DNA from: Zingiber officinale
Taxonomy: Eukaryota; Streptophyta; Magnoliopsida; Zingiberales; Zingiberaceae
NCBI RefSeq assembly: GCF_018446385.1
Contig: NC_056004.1
Location: 52,704,523-52,768,522, forward strand
Direction: 5' to 3'
Length of the DNA stretch: 64,000 nucleotides
Position 1 is the stretch's first letter, and the number at the start of each line of letters is the position of its first letter. The notes beneath the pieces are model-generated. The model saw only the letters and a program-made list of their open reading frames with translations. It was not told the origin of the DNA and made no database searches. The position numbers were made by a program, and so were the translations under genes. This document shows, piece after piece, positions 50,501-59,394 of this stretch.

Positions 50501-52930
50501 TGGGATATAAAAGCATAAAGTTTTTATGGAAAAAATATGTTAGTTTACAAAGAATAAATCATGTAATCAATCAATAAAAAAGGTTACGATGCTATGTATT
50601 AGATAAGTTTTGAGTTAATACCATTTTCAATTTCCAATAGAACCCCATAGTGAGTCAACTTTCATTCTTTAGATAGCCTATCTTAGTATTAGAAGAAGTT
50701 GAATCACTTGACAGATCCATTCATTTTCACTTACTGGGGAATGTTCTCCTCATTCAAGCATACAATTCCAGCTATCCTCACAATTAGTTTCCCAAACAGA
50801 GATGGGAGTTACGCTCTATTACGCATGGACAACAGTTGTTTTCTATATCAAAAATCAAGCTAGGGTTCTCAGAAGAAAATGATTCTAGATAAGTGCATGA
50901 TTCTGTAAAGAGCATCTGTTTGAAGCACAAATTAAGAAAAGGCAAAACTCATGATCAGACAACCTTCAGCAAACCTTTTTGGATCGCTTCATCCTCTATG
51001 GGATTCAATGATAGCCCCAGACTGAATGACTTCTCATTCAAGTACTGGGGCAGGCTCATGTATCCTCGCCTATTTGCAACTTATTAATCAGTTTCATAAT
51101 AGGGCTAGGAGCCTAGGATAGAAGCTAACTAAATGAGACTAGCTTCACTGGGTAAAATTCATGTTTAGACCAAAGTTTTTTAGACCTTTGATTATATAAT
51201 AAAATATTGATTAAAATTTTGATTAATGATAATAAACTTATTTTACATAAAGCTTACTGTCCCATGTAACATGATCTTATTATAGTTGGTCTTTCCAGAC
51301 AATCTCCCTAGTCTAGAATACTGAAAATTCTGTGCATGCCCAAGGTCAGAAAACATTATTGGACGATTGAAATGAACATGCAAAGAAAGTAACTAGCACT
51401 CTTAGAAAGTAATGATCAAATCCCTTCAATCTTTTTCTTCTAACTGTCGAAGTTGGATTTAGCACATGTTTCTTCCCCAGTTTTTTGCCTAAACATTCTT
51501 TGTTGATACAATTACCTAGGATAACCAAAACATAAGACAATAAAACATCCAATATGCTATTTTTTATCAAGTATGCTACTGGAAACTCATTATTCCATTT
51601 AGATTTAAATATCCGACTATACTGTATACTGTGTATATGCTGTCTCCTAGGACACAAAAAGAGAGAAATTTTTTATTTATCTTCTTGGGAAGCATTGAAA
51701 TAGAAACCTTTTTCTACTTGATGCATTTGCTCACAACAACAACTCATAAGTTCTAACCATTGTGGGTTGGGGCATAGTTTAATCCTACCATTCAACTCTA
51801 TGTAAAAGACTGTATCACTAGTATAAATTTAGATATTCTAAATTAATTGTAAGTGTATTAAATAGAATTCTCTTTGACTCCTCTTTACCCTTACCTTTTC
51901 AGCTATAACTCATACAATTTGGTTGACTATATAAAATATAACTTGTCTTCCAACATGTTCATATCATTTAACATTATTTTTCTTATTTTTGCGTCAATTA
52001 GAGGGTTATACAAATAATGGTATTTTAATTTTAGCATTTCTAATAATCACAAACTTCCCTAGGTACAAACCTCAAATCACTGCAAAAGCATTTATTAAAT
52101 CTCACTATGCCTAACATTCATAATTAGATCATCATGTTAATATAATTGCTAGAGAAAACAATAGGGAAATTTTTTTTCTATTTGAAGCTTCATAGTTTTA
52201 AAAGAGTAATGAAACTAGTTCCTTCAAGAGGAAATAATTAGCACTCACCTGAGAATTACCGCCATGGTCACCATGATCATCGGACACCCCTTAAACCAAA
52301 TAAATCAAAATTCAATTCAACATGGTAAGACAATAGCAAGTAAGATACTCAGAGCAGCATTTCTCACATTCATTCAATCCGGCAAGGGACATCAACCTAA
52401 CAGCAACCTCCCGCTCCTCGGCATCTTGCAGAGCCCTTGCAAACTCCTCATCGTTTTCGAAATCCTCCGGATCTACAACAGGATCGTTGGCATCGAAGGC
52501 GTCCTCTCCGTAGTCACTCCCCTCGATGCTCCCTCCCTCCTCAATCACATGGTCTGCCTCGTCTCCCACATCATCCCCATTCTCCTCCTCATCGTAATCA
52601 TAGCTGCCTGCGTCAGAACTCTCGTAATCGCTGCCATCAGCGCCGTTCATCCTCAGCATCGCGTACGCCCTTTCCTGCACCAGCAAATAAACAACACAAT
52701 CCCTCATTTCCCGCACGGATATATGATTCAAGCATAGAGGATCAGTGACGAGAGATCCTCAGATCGGGTGCCTGTTCTTGGAGGGCGCGGGCGAGGGCGA
52801 GGTCGGCATCGACCTGGCTGAGGCTGGTGAAGGGAGTGCGAGAGGGAGAGGTCGGAGGTGGATCAGGGTCGGGGTTGGCTTCGGCGGTGGACCGCTTGCT
52901 TCCGGCGCCGCTCTCTTCCCCGTTCTCCAT
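38583..52930 (-). CDS. BB: BIG BROTHER-type RING-H2 E3 ubiquitin ligase, 7 exons
   Basis: Minus-strand exons, in transcript order: 52930-52772, 52674-52368, 52289-52249, 41438-41397, 41318-41197, 41104-40996 and 38630-38583. They give 275 residues with consistent phases. The N-terminus is Pro/Ser-rich; exon 2 is very acidic and contains [20 protein letters not shown]. Exons 4-5 hold the family signature [11 protein letters not shown] then [17 protein letters not shown]. The RING-H2 domain starts with [19 protein letters not shown], continues with KHKYHSEC and INKWLQLNK, and ends CPIC on the last exon. All eight metal ligands are present (C-x2-C-x14-C-x-H-x2-H-x2-C-x10-C-x2-C). BIG BROTHER-type ligases limit organ growth by ubiquitinating growth regulators. 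Intron 1 appears to use a GC donor. Intron 3 is 10.8 kb and full of mobile elements. Start is the first in-frame ATG matching family length. Confidence 0.9.
38631..40995. other. Intron 6 of the E3 ligase gene
   Basis: A 2.4-kb intron separating the last zinc-ligand pair (CPIC) from the rest of the RING. Around 39885-39945 and 40150 there are CGCCTAGGCGG-like palindromic stretches that could be a MITE remnant, but no ends were found. Confidence 0.6.
42405..44057 (-). repeat. 3' LTR of element G
   Basis: 1,653 bp. It contains the minisatellite of GTCCTGGTGAGTGAAGCCAG (antisense on the plus strand, 43430-43830), GTGACCGGA-type repeats, and CAATCGATC/GATCGATTG palindromes (42845-43180). The outermost stretch, about 42413-42450, differs from the matching end of the 5' LTR although the target duplication is intact. 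Confidence 0.88.
44072..46456 (-). other. Non-coding region after gag in G
   Basis: No coding similarity. Between 44875 and 45020 it carries the same ATCGAT-type palindromes as the LTR (for example GATCACCTGATCGATTGAGG). A run of TGCCAAAATCCCAACTTG-like repeats with AAATTGGCAC spacing occupies about 45910-46330. Confidence 0.7.
46457..48319 (-). pseudogene. Sirevirus-type gag of element G
   Basis: From 48319 leftward: UBN2 remains ([20 protein letters not shown] and [16 protein letters not shown]), then a stop near 47847. An acidic region is followed by two CCHC knuckles, [14 protein letters not shown] (about 47470) and [12 protein letters not shown] then a stop, where the homologue has Gln before Cys (about 47300). 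Next are a coiled coil ([16 protein letters not shown], about 46930) and a C-terminal block with [11 protein letters not shown] and NRFWVPRSI. Several in-frame stops make it non-functional as read. The C-terminal block is shared with the gag of element E. Confidence 0.85.
48321..49951 (-). repeat. 5' LTR of element G
   Basis: 1,631 bp, near-identical to the 3' LTR over most of its length. Palindromes at 48800-49190 include repeated CAATCGATCAACCGATCGAT; the minisatellite is at 49440-49730. On the minus strand only a weak TATA-like GGATAAAG follows the palindromes near 48780. Confidence 0.88.
50645..51724. other. E3 ligase intron 3, unassigned part
   Basis: AT-rich intron sequence right of TRIM H. 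No coding match or transposon ends recognised. Confidence 0.5.
51725..52130 (-). mobile_element. RTE-clade LINE 3'-end fragment in E3 ligase intron 3
   Basis: The plus strand shows CAACAACAACTCATAAG, GTGGGTTGGGGCATAG, CCATTCAACTCTATGTAAAA, then CCTTTTCAGCTATAACTCAT and CATGTTCATATCATTTAAC. This is the order seen in the reverse complement of plant RTE LINE 3' ends. It is a diverged fragment with no coding part. Confidence 0.5.
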
Positions 52931-53319
52931 TATGGCGGTGAAGGACGGCCCAAAAAGCAAATCAAGAAGAAGAAAACGTTATAAAACCCTAATTTATACA
53001 ATAAAATAATAATAATTCATAGAAAATGTATTCCTTTCGAAAGTGGGAAGGTATTTGTTTTATTTCACGCATAAACCTCACCTAATTTATCATGGGTATC
53101 TAAACCAACTACGCACATCGATCTTCATGAGCGCTTTATTTATTTTAATGGAAGATAAAACATTTTCGTCAAATCAGATTCATCATCCAAAAAATTAATC
53201 GATTCAAAAATTAAATACCAGAATTAATCAAATTAACAGTGTTATCCAATTGTATTTGCGGACCACTTTTTTTTATGATCTATGGGATGTATCACTCGCA
53301 TTTTCTGAGTTCATCGTTT
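52931..53319 (-). promoter_or_regulatory. Short upstream region of the E3 ligase gene
   Basis: About 390 bp between the E3 ligase start codon and the left end of the Sirevirus F LTR. It must contain the 5' UTR and proximal promoter, if those have not moved into the retroelement. No definite TATA box was fixed. Confidence 0.4.
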
Positions 53320-53736
53320 TGATGCGGAAAACATCCAACGATCGAACTCAAGTTTTGATAATGGCAAAGGGTTCAAAGTTAAGTCTTGTTGTTATCTAAC
53401 ATGTTAAATGAGTGTTTTAGGAAAGTCCTAACTGCGGTTAGGCAGGTAAAAACCCTAGGGGGCGGTAACTCTAGGTGGAGAAAAGCCCTAGCTGCGGTTA
53501 GGCAAAAGGAAAACTCTAGGGGGCAGTAACCCTAGGTCATAGGGGGTGGTAACCCTATGCGGAAAGTCTTGGCAGGTCGATGGCTTCAAGCAAAAATCCT
53601 AGGGGTGGTAACCCTAAGTGGAAAGTCCTGGTGTCGCGAACCAGGTGAAAGACTGGACTAGTCGGGAAGAGGATGTCCAGCAGAAAGTCCGAAAGCGTCG
53701 AGTGCTGAGCAAAAGTCCAGTCGATCTAGAGGATCG
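53320..53736 (+). repeat. 5' LTR of F, first piece
   Basis: Starts near GATGCGGAAAACATCCAACG. It holds repeats of CTGCGGTTAGGCA and GGGGGCGGTAACTCTAGG (53430-53560), followed by AAAGTCCTGGTGTCGCGAAC. It ends at GGATCG, where element E inserted. Confidence 0.65.
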
Positions 53737-56147
53737 TGTTGGTGCAACCTTAGGTCAAGGTTGACCTGGTTGACCCGACTCGAGTTGACCTGACTCGAGT
53801 TGTATTTTGATGTTTGACGAGAATAGAAAAGTTGTATCTTGATATTTGACAAGAATACAAACTTGGGAGATTGTGGGTGCAACCTTCGGTCAAGGTTGAC
53901 CTGGTTGACCCGACTTGAGTTGACTTGATTCGGTAAAGTCCAAGTATGGAGACTTGGCACGGGAAAAGTCCAAGTATGGAGACTTGGCACGGAAAAGTCC
54001 AAGCAGGGAGCTTGGCACGGGGAAAAGTCCAAGTTTAGAGACTTGGCACAGAAAAGTCCAAGCAGGGAGCTTCGCACGGGAAAAGTCCAAGTATGGAGAC
54101 TTGGCACGGAAAAGTCCAAGCAGGGAGCTTGGCACGGGTAGAGCTGTCAGACGGGCCAACCCGTGGCGGGGCGGGTCGGCCCGTGGCGGGTTAATCATTT
54201 GGCGGGGCGGGGCGAGCCAACCCGCCAAATTGGCGGGTTGGGAAATTTCCAACCCAACCCATTCTAAGGCGGGTTGCGGGTTTGGCGGGCCAACCCGCGG
54301 GCCCATCAAAAATTTTTAAAAAAATTAAAAAATATTTTATATCTTCAATATTTTACTTCGAAAAAGTTTTCTACAATTAAATGTATACATAAACATGTAT
54401 TTTAAATATAAATGAACATAAACAAGTACTTATGTTGGACGAAAAGTACTATTTTTATTTCAAAATTATAACAAAGAAAGATAATAAATTAATCTAAAAC
54501 TTAACTTACGTATGTTTTCCAACCCGCGGGTCAACCCAAGCCCGAGCGGGCCGACCCGCGCGGGTCGGCCCACGGCGGACTTGGGTTGATAAAATTCCAA
54601 CCCAACCCGCTTAAATTATTTGGCGGGGCGGGCCAACCCGACGGGCCCAACCCAAATTGACGGCTCTAGGCACGGGAGAAGTCCAAGTATGGAAGCTTGG
54701 CATGGGAAGTCGGAAAGGGCTCGGCAGCTCGTTCTCCGGACTAGGTTAGAGAGGGCTCGGGAGCTCGTTCTCTGGACCAGACGAAGTCGGAGAGGGCTCG
54801 GTAGCTCGTTCTCCGGACTAGGTCAAAGAGGGCTCGATAGCTCGTTCTCTGGACCGGATGAAGTCGGAGAGGGCTCGAGCTCGCCTCCGCACTCAGGTCG
54901 AGAGGGCCCTGAGCTCGCCTCTGGACCGGACGTGGAAGTCGGAGAGGGCTCGGTAGCTCGTTCTCCCGACTAGGTCGAGAGAGCTCGGTGAGCTCGTTCT
55001 CCGGACCCACGAAGTCCGAAAGGGCTCGAAGCTCGTTCTCCGGACTAGGTCCGAGAGGGCTCGAGCTCGCCTCCGGACTAGGCCGAGAGGCCCGAGCTCG
55101 TTCTTGGACCGACGTGGAAGTCGGAGAGGGCCCGGTAGCTCGTTCCCCAAGTCGGAGAGGGCTCGGTGGCTCGTTCTCTAGATCGGAAAGGCTTTAGGAT
55201 TTAAGGCTGGAAAATTGGATCGGTCTGCAGACCGATCCAGATACACCTGGATCGATCTGCCGACTGACAGTAACCAAACAGATTGGGAGAAGGAATGGCC
55301 TGATCGGTCCACGGACCGATCAGGGCTCTGGCAACCAACTCTCGTGAGAGTTGGGATCGGTCTGGGGACCGATCAGACTAGGGCCCGATCGGTCCACGGA
55401 CCGATCGGAGATCGCGGCAACAACTCTCTGTGAGAGTAGGGATCGGTCTGGGGAAGCATAGGCCTGATCGGTCCCCGACCGATCAGAGATCTCGGACCGA
55501 TCAGGGTGGAGCCTGATCGGTCCAGGTCTAGCCGTTGAGACTCAACGGCTAGATTTCTTCTTTCTTCTTCTTCGCAGGTTCATATAAATCAAGGGCCTCT
55601 ACAGTAGAGTAGTTTTCTAGTTCTTGCTCTTCCTCCTTACTGCGATTTGAGCTTTGCTGAGCTCCTCTTTGCTGAAGCTTCGTGTGAGTTTCCCTCGACT
55701 GGTTGATCAACTGCTGTTGGCATCATCCGTGAAGTTGCTGCTTCATCAACGGACTCCAGTCGACGAGAAGAAGGCAAGCAAACTTGGTAGAGTGTATTTA
55801 CATTCATATTATCCATTGTTTCTTGCTTTATTTCTTGTACTCCTTTATTGCTGTTGCAAAAGAGATTGTGGCGAGGTTTCTCCACCCAGAAGGAGTATTT
55901 ATTAGCCGGTTTTTCGGGGTCTCATCCACCGACGGATTGATAGGATTCGTCCACCTTACGGACACGCCGAGGAGTAGGAGTATCATCTCCGAACCTCGTT
56001 ATATCGTCGCGTTTGAGGTTTGATCTTCTCCACTTTCGTTTCTACATTGTATTTCCGCTGCGCTAAACTAAATTGTAGGAAGAAACGATAATTTGAGGTC
56101 GGCTATTCACACCCCCCCTCTCTAGCCGCTATCCGAAGGTCCTAACA
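53737..56147 (+). repeat. 5' LTR of element E
   Basis: Contains minisatellite 1 (53935-54138), the MITE, minisatellite 2 (54705-55190), GATCGGTC/GACCGATC palindromes (55210-55530), TATAAAT (55583-55589) and a leader ending at CCTAACA. The minisatellite 2 array here is shorter and more rearranged than in the 3' LTR. Confidence 0.88.
54139..54668 (+). mobile_element. hAT-type MITE in the 5' LTR of E
   Basis: 530 bp with terminal inverted repeats TAGAGCTGTCA and TAGAGCCGTCA. It is flanked by the 8-bp duplication GGCACGGG (54131-54138 and 54669-54676). The ends are rich in GGGCCAACCCG-like words, as in known plant hAT MITEs, and the middle is AT-rich. The 3' LTR has the uninterrupted sequence at the matching point (about 59785-59800), which gives an empty-site control. 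It encodes nothing. Confidence 0.93.
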
Positions 56148-56149
56148 AG

Positions 56150-56161
56150 TGGTATCAGAGC
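56150..56161 (+). promoter_or_regulatory. Primer-binding site of E (tRNA-Met)
   Basis: TGGTATCAGAGC placed 2 bp after the 5' LTR. Confidence 0.9.
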
Positions 56162-56209
56162 GAGGTCGCTCTTCGTCGGATTAACACCCGGGGGAGCACG
56201 AGCTAGAGA

Positions 56210-57685
56210 ATGGATCAACTTGGAGAAGACATCACGATTCCACCCTTCTACGATCGCGACGACTTCGCGTATTGAAAGGTAAGAATAAAGTATTTTCTTA
56301 TTACTAACCTAGAAAATTGGAATTGTGTACAAGTAGGTTTTATTCCTCCGATGGATAAAGGAGGAGAACCTTTCGAGAAGAAGAAGTGGACGAAGGAACA
56401 AATCCACCAATCCATAATCAACGACGAGGTAACGAAAATCTTTGAATTTTCATTACCTAATGATATATTGTGTAAGATAGGTGGATACAACGATGCTAAG
56501 GAGTTGTGGAACAACTTGGCTAAGTTCCATGAGGAGAGTTCCAATTCAAGTCATGAAGAGGAGTCAAGTGAGCCAAGTAGCTCACATCATGGAGGTATGG
56601 AATTAGAAGTTGAGGGCTACTCAACATCTAAGGAAGAAGAGGAGAAGAGTTCTTCTTCAAGATTGGAGCAAGAAGAAGAAGCTTCTACCTCCGGAAGGGA
56701 TGAAGAAGAGAGCTTATGTTCATCCTCAACCCTAGGTAACTCAAGCAACTTAATTTCAAGTAAATTACATATAATGTGCTTTGAGTGTAGGAAATATGGG
56801 CATTACAAGAGTAAATGTCCAAAGAGGATTAGGAAGACTCCACCGACACCAAAAGTCAAGGAAGCCGGAGTCCCGATACGCAAGGGCAAGGAGCACGTGG
56901 TGTGCTTCCAATGCAAGCGAAGGGGACATTATAGGAGTCAATGTCCAAGGGGGAGACAACCTCAGAAGGACAAGAGACCAAGCACATCTATGGGGGGAGC
57001 TAAGGCAAACCCTAAGGTATCTTTTAAGGCACATTATTGTAATTCTAATAAGAAACATGTTAGTAGCTTTATTGCAATTGCCAATGATGATAAGCATGAT
57101 AACCATAGAAACCGATACATGTGCTTAGGTACCAAACATGTTAGTCTAGGTAAGGATGATACTAGAAATGTCAACCCTAGAATTAACTCATCTAAGGTTA
57201 AGGAAAACTCAGATAGGAATCCCAAAAAACCTAGACATATGCCTAGGAATACCTCAAAGAAAAATGGAAAATTAAAGCTTGAGGTATTAGAGAAGGAAAA
57301 TCAAGTCTTGAGGTCAAGACTTGACACCTTAGAAAAGACTCTTAAGAATTTGGAAAAGCCAACTCTAGGGTCTAAGGGTCAAAAATCAAAGCCCAAGGAC
57401 ATGAGAGGTTTGAGTCACAAACCTAAGTCTCAAGTGGTCAAGCCCACTTATCATAATGTTCCATTCGATTATGGAACAAGATCTAGGGATAGGAAGACCA
57501 TCACCAAGGTCACAAGGGGAGTCACCCCTAGAGTTGATCTTGATGGGTCCCAAATGACCAAGGCTTTAAAGCCTAGGAGGGTCATTAGGAGGGTTGCTAG
57601 GGAAGTCATCCCTAGTGAATATTTAGTGAACCCAATGAGCTCAAATAGGTTTTGGGTTCCTAGGAGCGTGATTCCATCACGCTAG
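56210..57685 (+). pseudogene. Sirevirus-type gag of element E, one stop
   Basis: One frame of 491 codons with a single premature TGA at 56273-56275, where the context (FAY, then KVRIKYFL) predicts Trp. From 56351 it is open. It has UBN2 remains (TNLENWNCVQVGFIPP and YNDAKELWNNLAKFHEE) and an acidic Ser/Glu region. Two CCHC knuckles follow, CFECRKYGHYKSKC (about 56780) and CFQCKRRGHYRSQC (about 56903). Next are a coiled coil ([18 protein letters not shown], about 57290) and a C-terminal block with [11 protein letters not shown] and NRFWVPRSV. It is the best preserved gag here; a downstream start at 56351 would still give 444 residues. No protease or polymerase follows. Confidence 0.88.
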
Positions 57686-59380
57686 ATGGGTTAGGGTGTG
57701 CCAACCTTAATTAGATAGGTAGTTAACCTACTCATGGCAAAAGGTGGCATTTTAGGAATATTCAAGGTGTAATCAAGCCTTGAAAATGAAATTAAGAACT
57801 ATTCCTAAGGTGATTAGGATGTGCCAACCACATTTGAGGAGTTTACTAAGATCAATCTAATTGGCACATAGTGATCTAAAAGTCTTTAGTATATGATTTT
57901 AGGTCTATTACACTTAGGAATATAGAATTTGTGACAAAATGATCAAAATTATCAAAAATGGCAACTAAGGCTAGAATTAGGTATTTTCTATACCTTTATA
58001 TGTTATTTGCCATATATTGTTTGCCATATGCCATGTCATGACATCATATCTAATTTACCATCATTTGAAATGTCATGATAATGCTTAGGTTAGTTATATG
58101 TCATGCCTTATTTAAGTTTCATACTTTATGCCATGACATCATGACATTGGCACATGTTTCCACTTATGATATTATTTTATGCCATGTCATCATCTCTTGC
58201 ATGTATGATCAATTAAATTGATTTAAGGATAAAAACACAATTTGATATGGAGATCAAATTGTTGTTTAGAAAATGCAAGAGAACTTAGCATAAGATGACC
58301 TAAATCCATATCTCACATCAAAATTGACTTGGATGTGTTTGATACACCTTAGATGTGTGTGAGATATTAGGATTATGAGTTAGGATCAAGATGCATGGTT
58401 CTTGTACCTAGATGAGCCTAATTCGAATTTGAGCATCATAGGGAAAGCTTGCGTACAAGTTATGTACACTTAGCCCTAAGATTGTGGTCCTAAATTAAAT
58501 GGTTTAAAATCATTTCAAAATATATTTGAAAAACCTTGATGAAACTTTTCTAATGATAGCATTCATCATTGAGCAAGTTGACACAAAGATGAATTAACCT
58601 TGAGCTATTTTAAAGTCTATCGAACTTTGTATCAAGATTTAAAAATGGAAGTTATTTTCATAGAAACTATTTTTCCATGATAATATATGTTATGAGGAAT
58701 GTATCCTCAAAATTTTACAATTTTTGGAATTTTCTATGATTTGTTAGGGGTTTCTGAATTTCGGGAGAAAAATCAGAAATCCTTATCAGAGATTTGTGGA
58801 CCGATCAGAGGGGATCCTGATCGGTCCAGGGAAGTCTGGATCGGTCACTGGACCGATCCAGGGTAGTGTGGATCGGTCTGGTGACCGATCAGAGCGTGCC
58901 AAAATGCTGATTTTCGACTGATTGTCTGAAATTTCAGCTATGGAAGTTGGTGTTTTAGATTCCTAAAGGGTTGAAACTCTCCAAGACATTGTTGGTGCAA
59001 TGGTCAAGGGGAAGTTGACCTTTAGGGGGAGTTTTACCTATTGGTCAAAGGGGAGTTGACTTTTAGGGGGAGTTTTTACTCGATTTCTGAGGATGAGTGA
59101 TATGGGATTATCACTAAGTTGATTATTGTCTGTAGTATCAAGGGGGAAATTAAGGGTTTCAATGAAAGGTATGGGACTTTCATTAGGAAGAAACTCTTAA
59201 CCTTGATTCACTCTTTTTGATGTGTGTCAAAAAGGGGGAGAAATGTCTAGAGAATGTTCAAGGAAGAACATTGGAGTTTGGGGAGAATGTTCAAGGAAGA
59301 ACATTGAATGGAGAACTATTGGAAAACCTAAGTTAGGTTATCGGGTTAACCTAACTTGATTATGGTTTTTGTCAAACATC
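57686..59380 (+). other. Non-coding region after gag in E
   Basis: No coding match. Around 58025-58200 there are repeats of ATGCCATGTCATGACATCAT. Around 58785-58905 there is a compact group of GATCGGTC and GACCGATC words, identical in type to those in this element's LTRs. Near the end, GAAGAACATTG and GGGGGAGTTTTACC repeats precede the polypurine tract. Confidence 0.7.
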
Positions 59381-59394
59381 AAAAAGTGGGAGAT

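Larger units (their letters stand above)
41838..50639 (+). mobile_element. TRIM-like short LTR element H in E3 ligase intron 3
   Basis: Two short related LTRs, 41838-42029 (192 bp) and 50432-50639 (208 bp), share ATGATTTTGTAATCATG near the start and CAATTTCCAA at the end. A degenerate tRNA-Met primer site (TGGCATCAAAAC) follows the first. A purine tract (TTGAGGAAGAG) precedes the second. Without the inserted element G the interior is about 850 bp and non-coding, which fits a TRIM. Flanks GATAC and GAACC agree at only three of five bases, so the target duplication has decayed or the ends are slightly off. Confidence 0.65.

Noticed and set aside
52264..52748. Plus-strand open frames of 157 and 103 residues
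   Set aside because: They are antisense shadows of the acidic exon 2 of the E3 ligase gene, whose minus-strand frame matches the family.
53658..54319. Long repetitive open frames on both strands (also 59408-59941 and 54620-55197)
   Set aside because: They arise because minisatellite units have lengths that keep frames open. The peptides simply repeat the unit and differ between LTR copies.
55784..56023. 79-residue open frame with a transmembrane-like start, repeated near 60987 and 26247
   Set aside because: It lies in the LTR leader of the C/E family and recurs only because the LTR does. No independent start context or family match.
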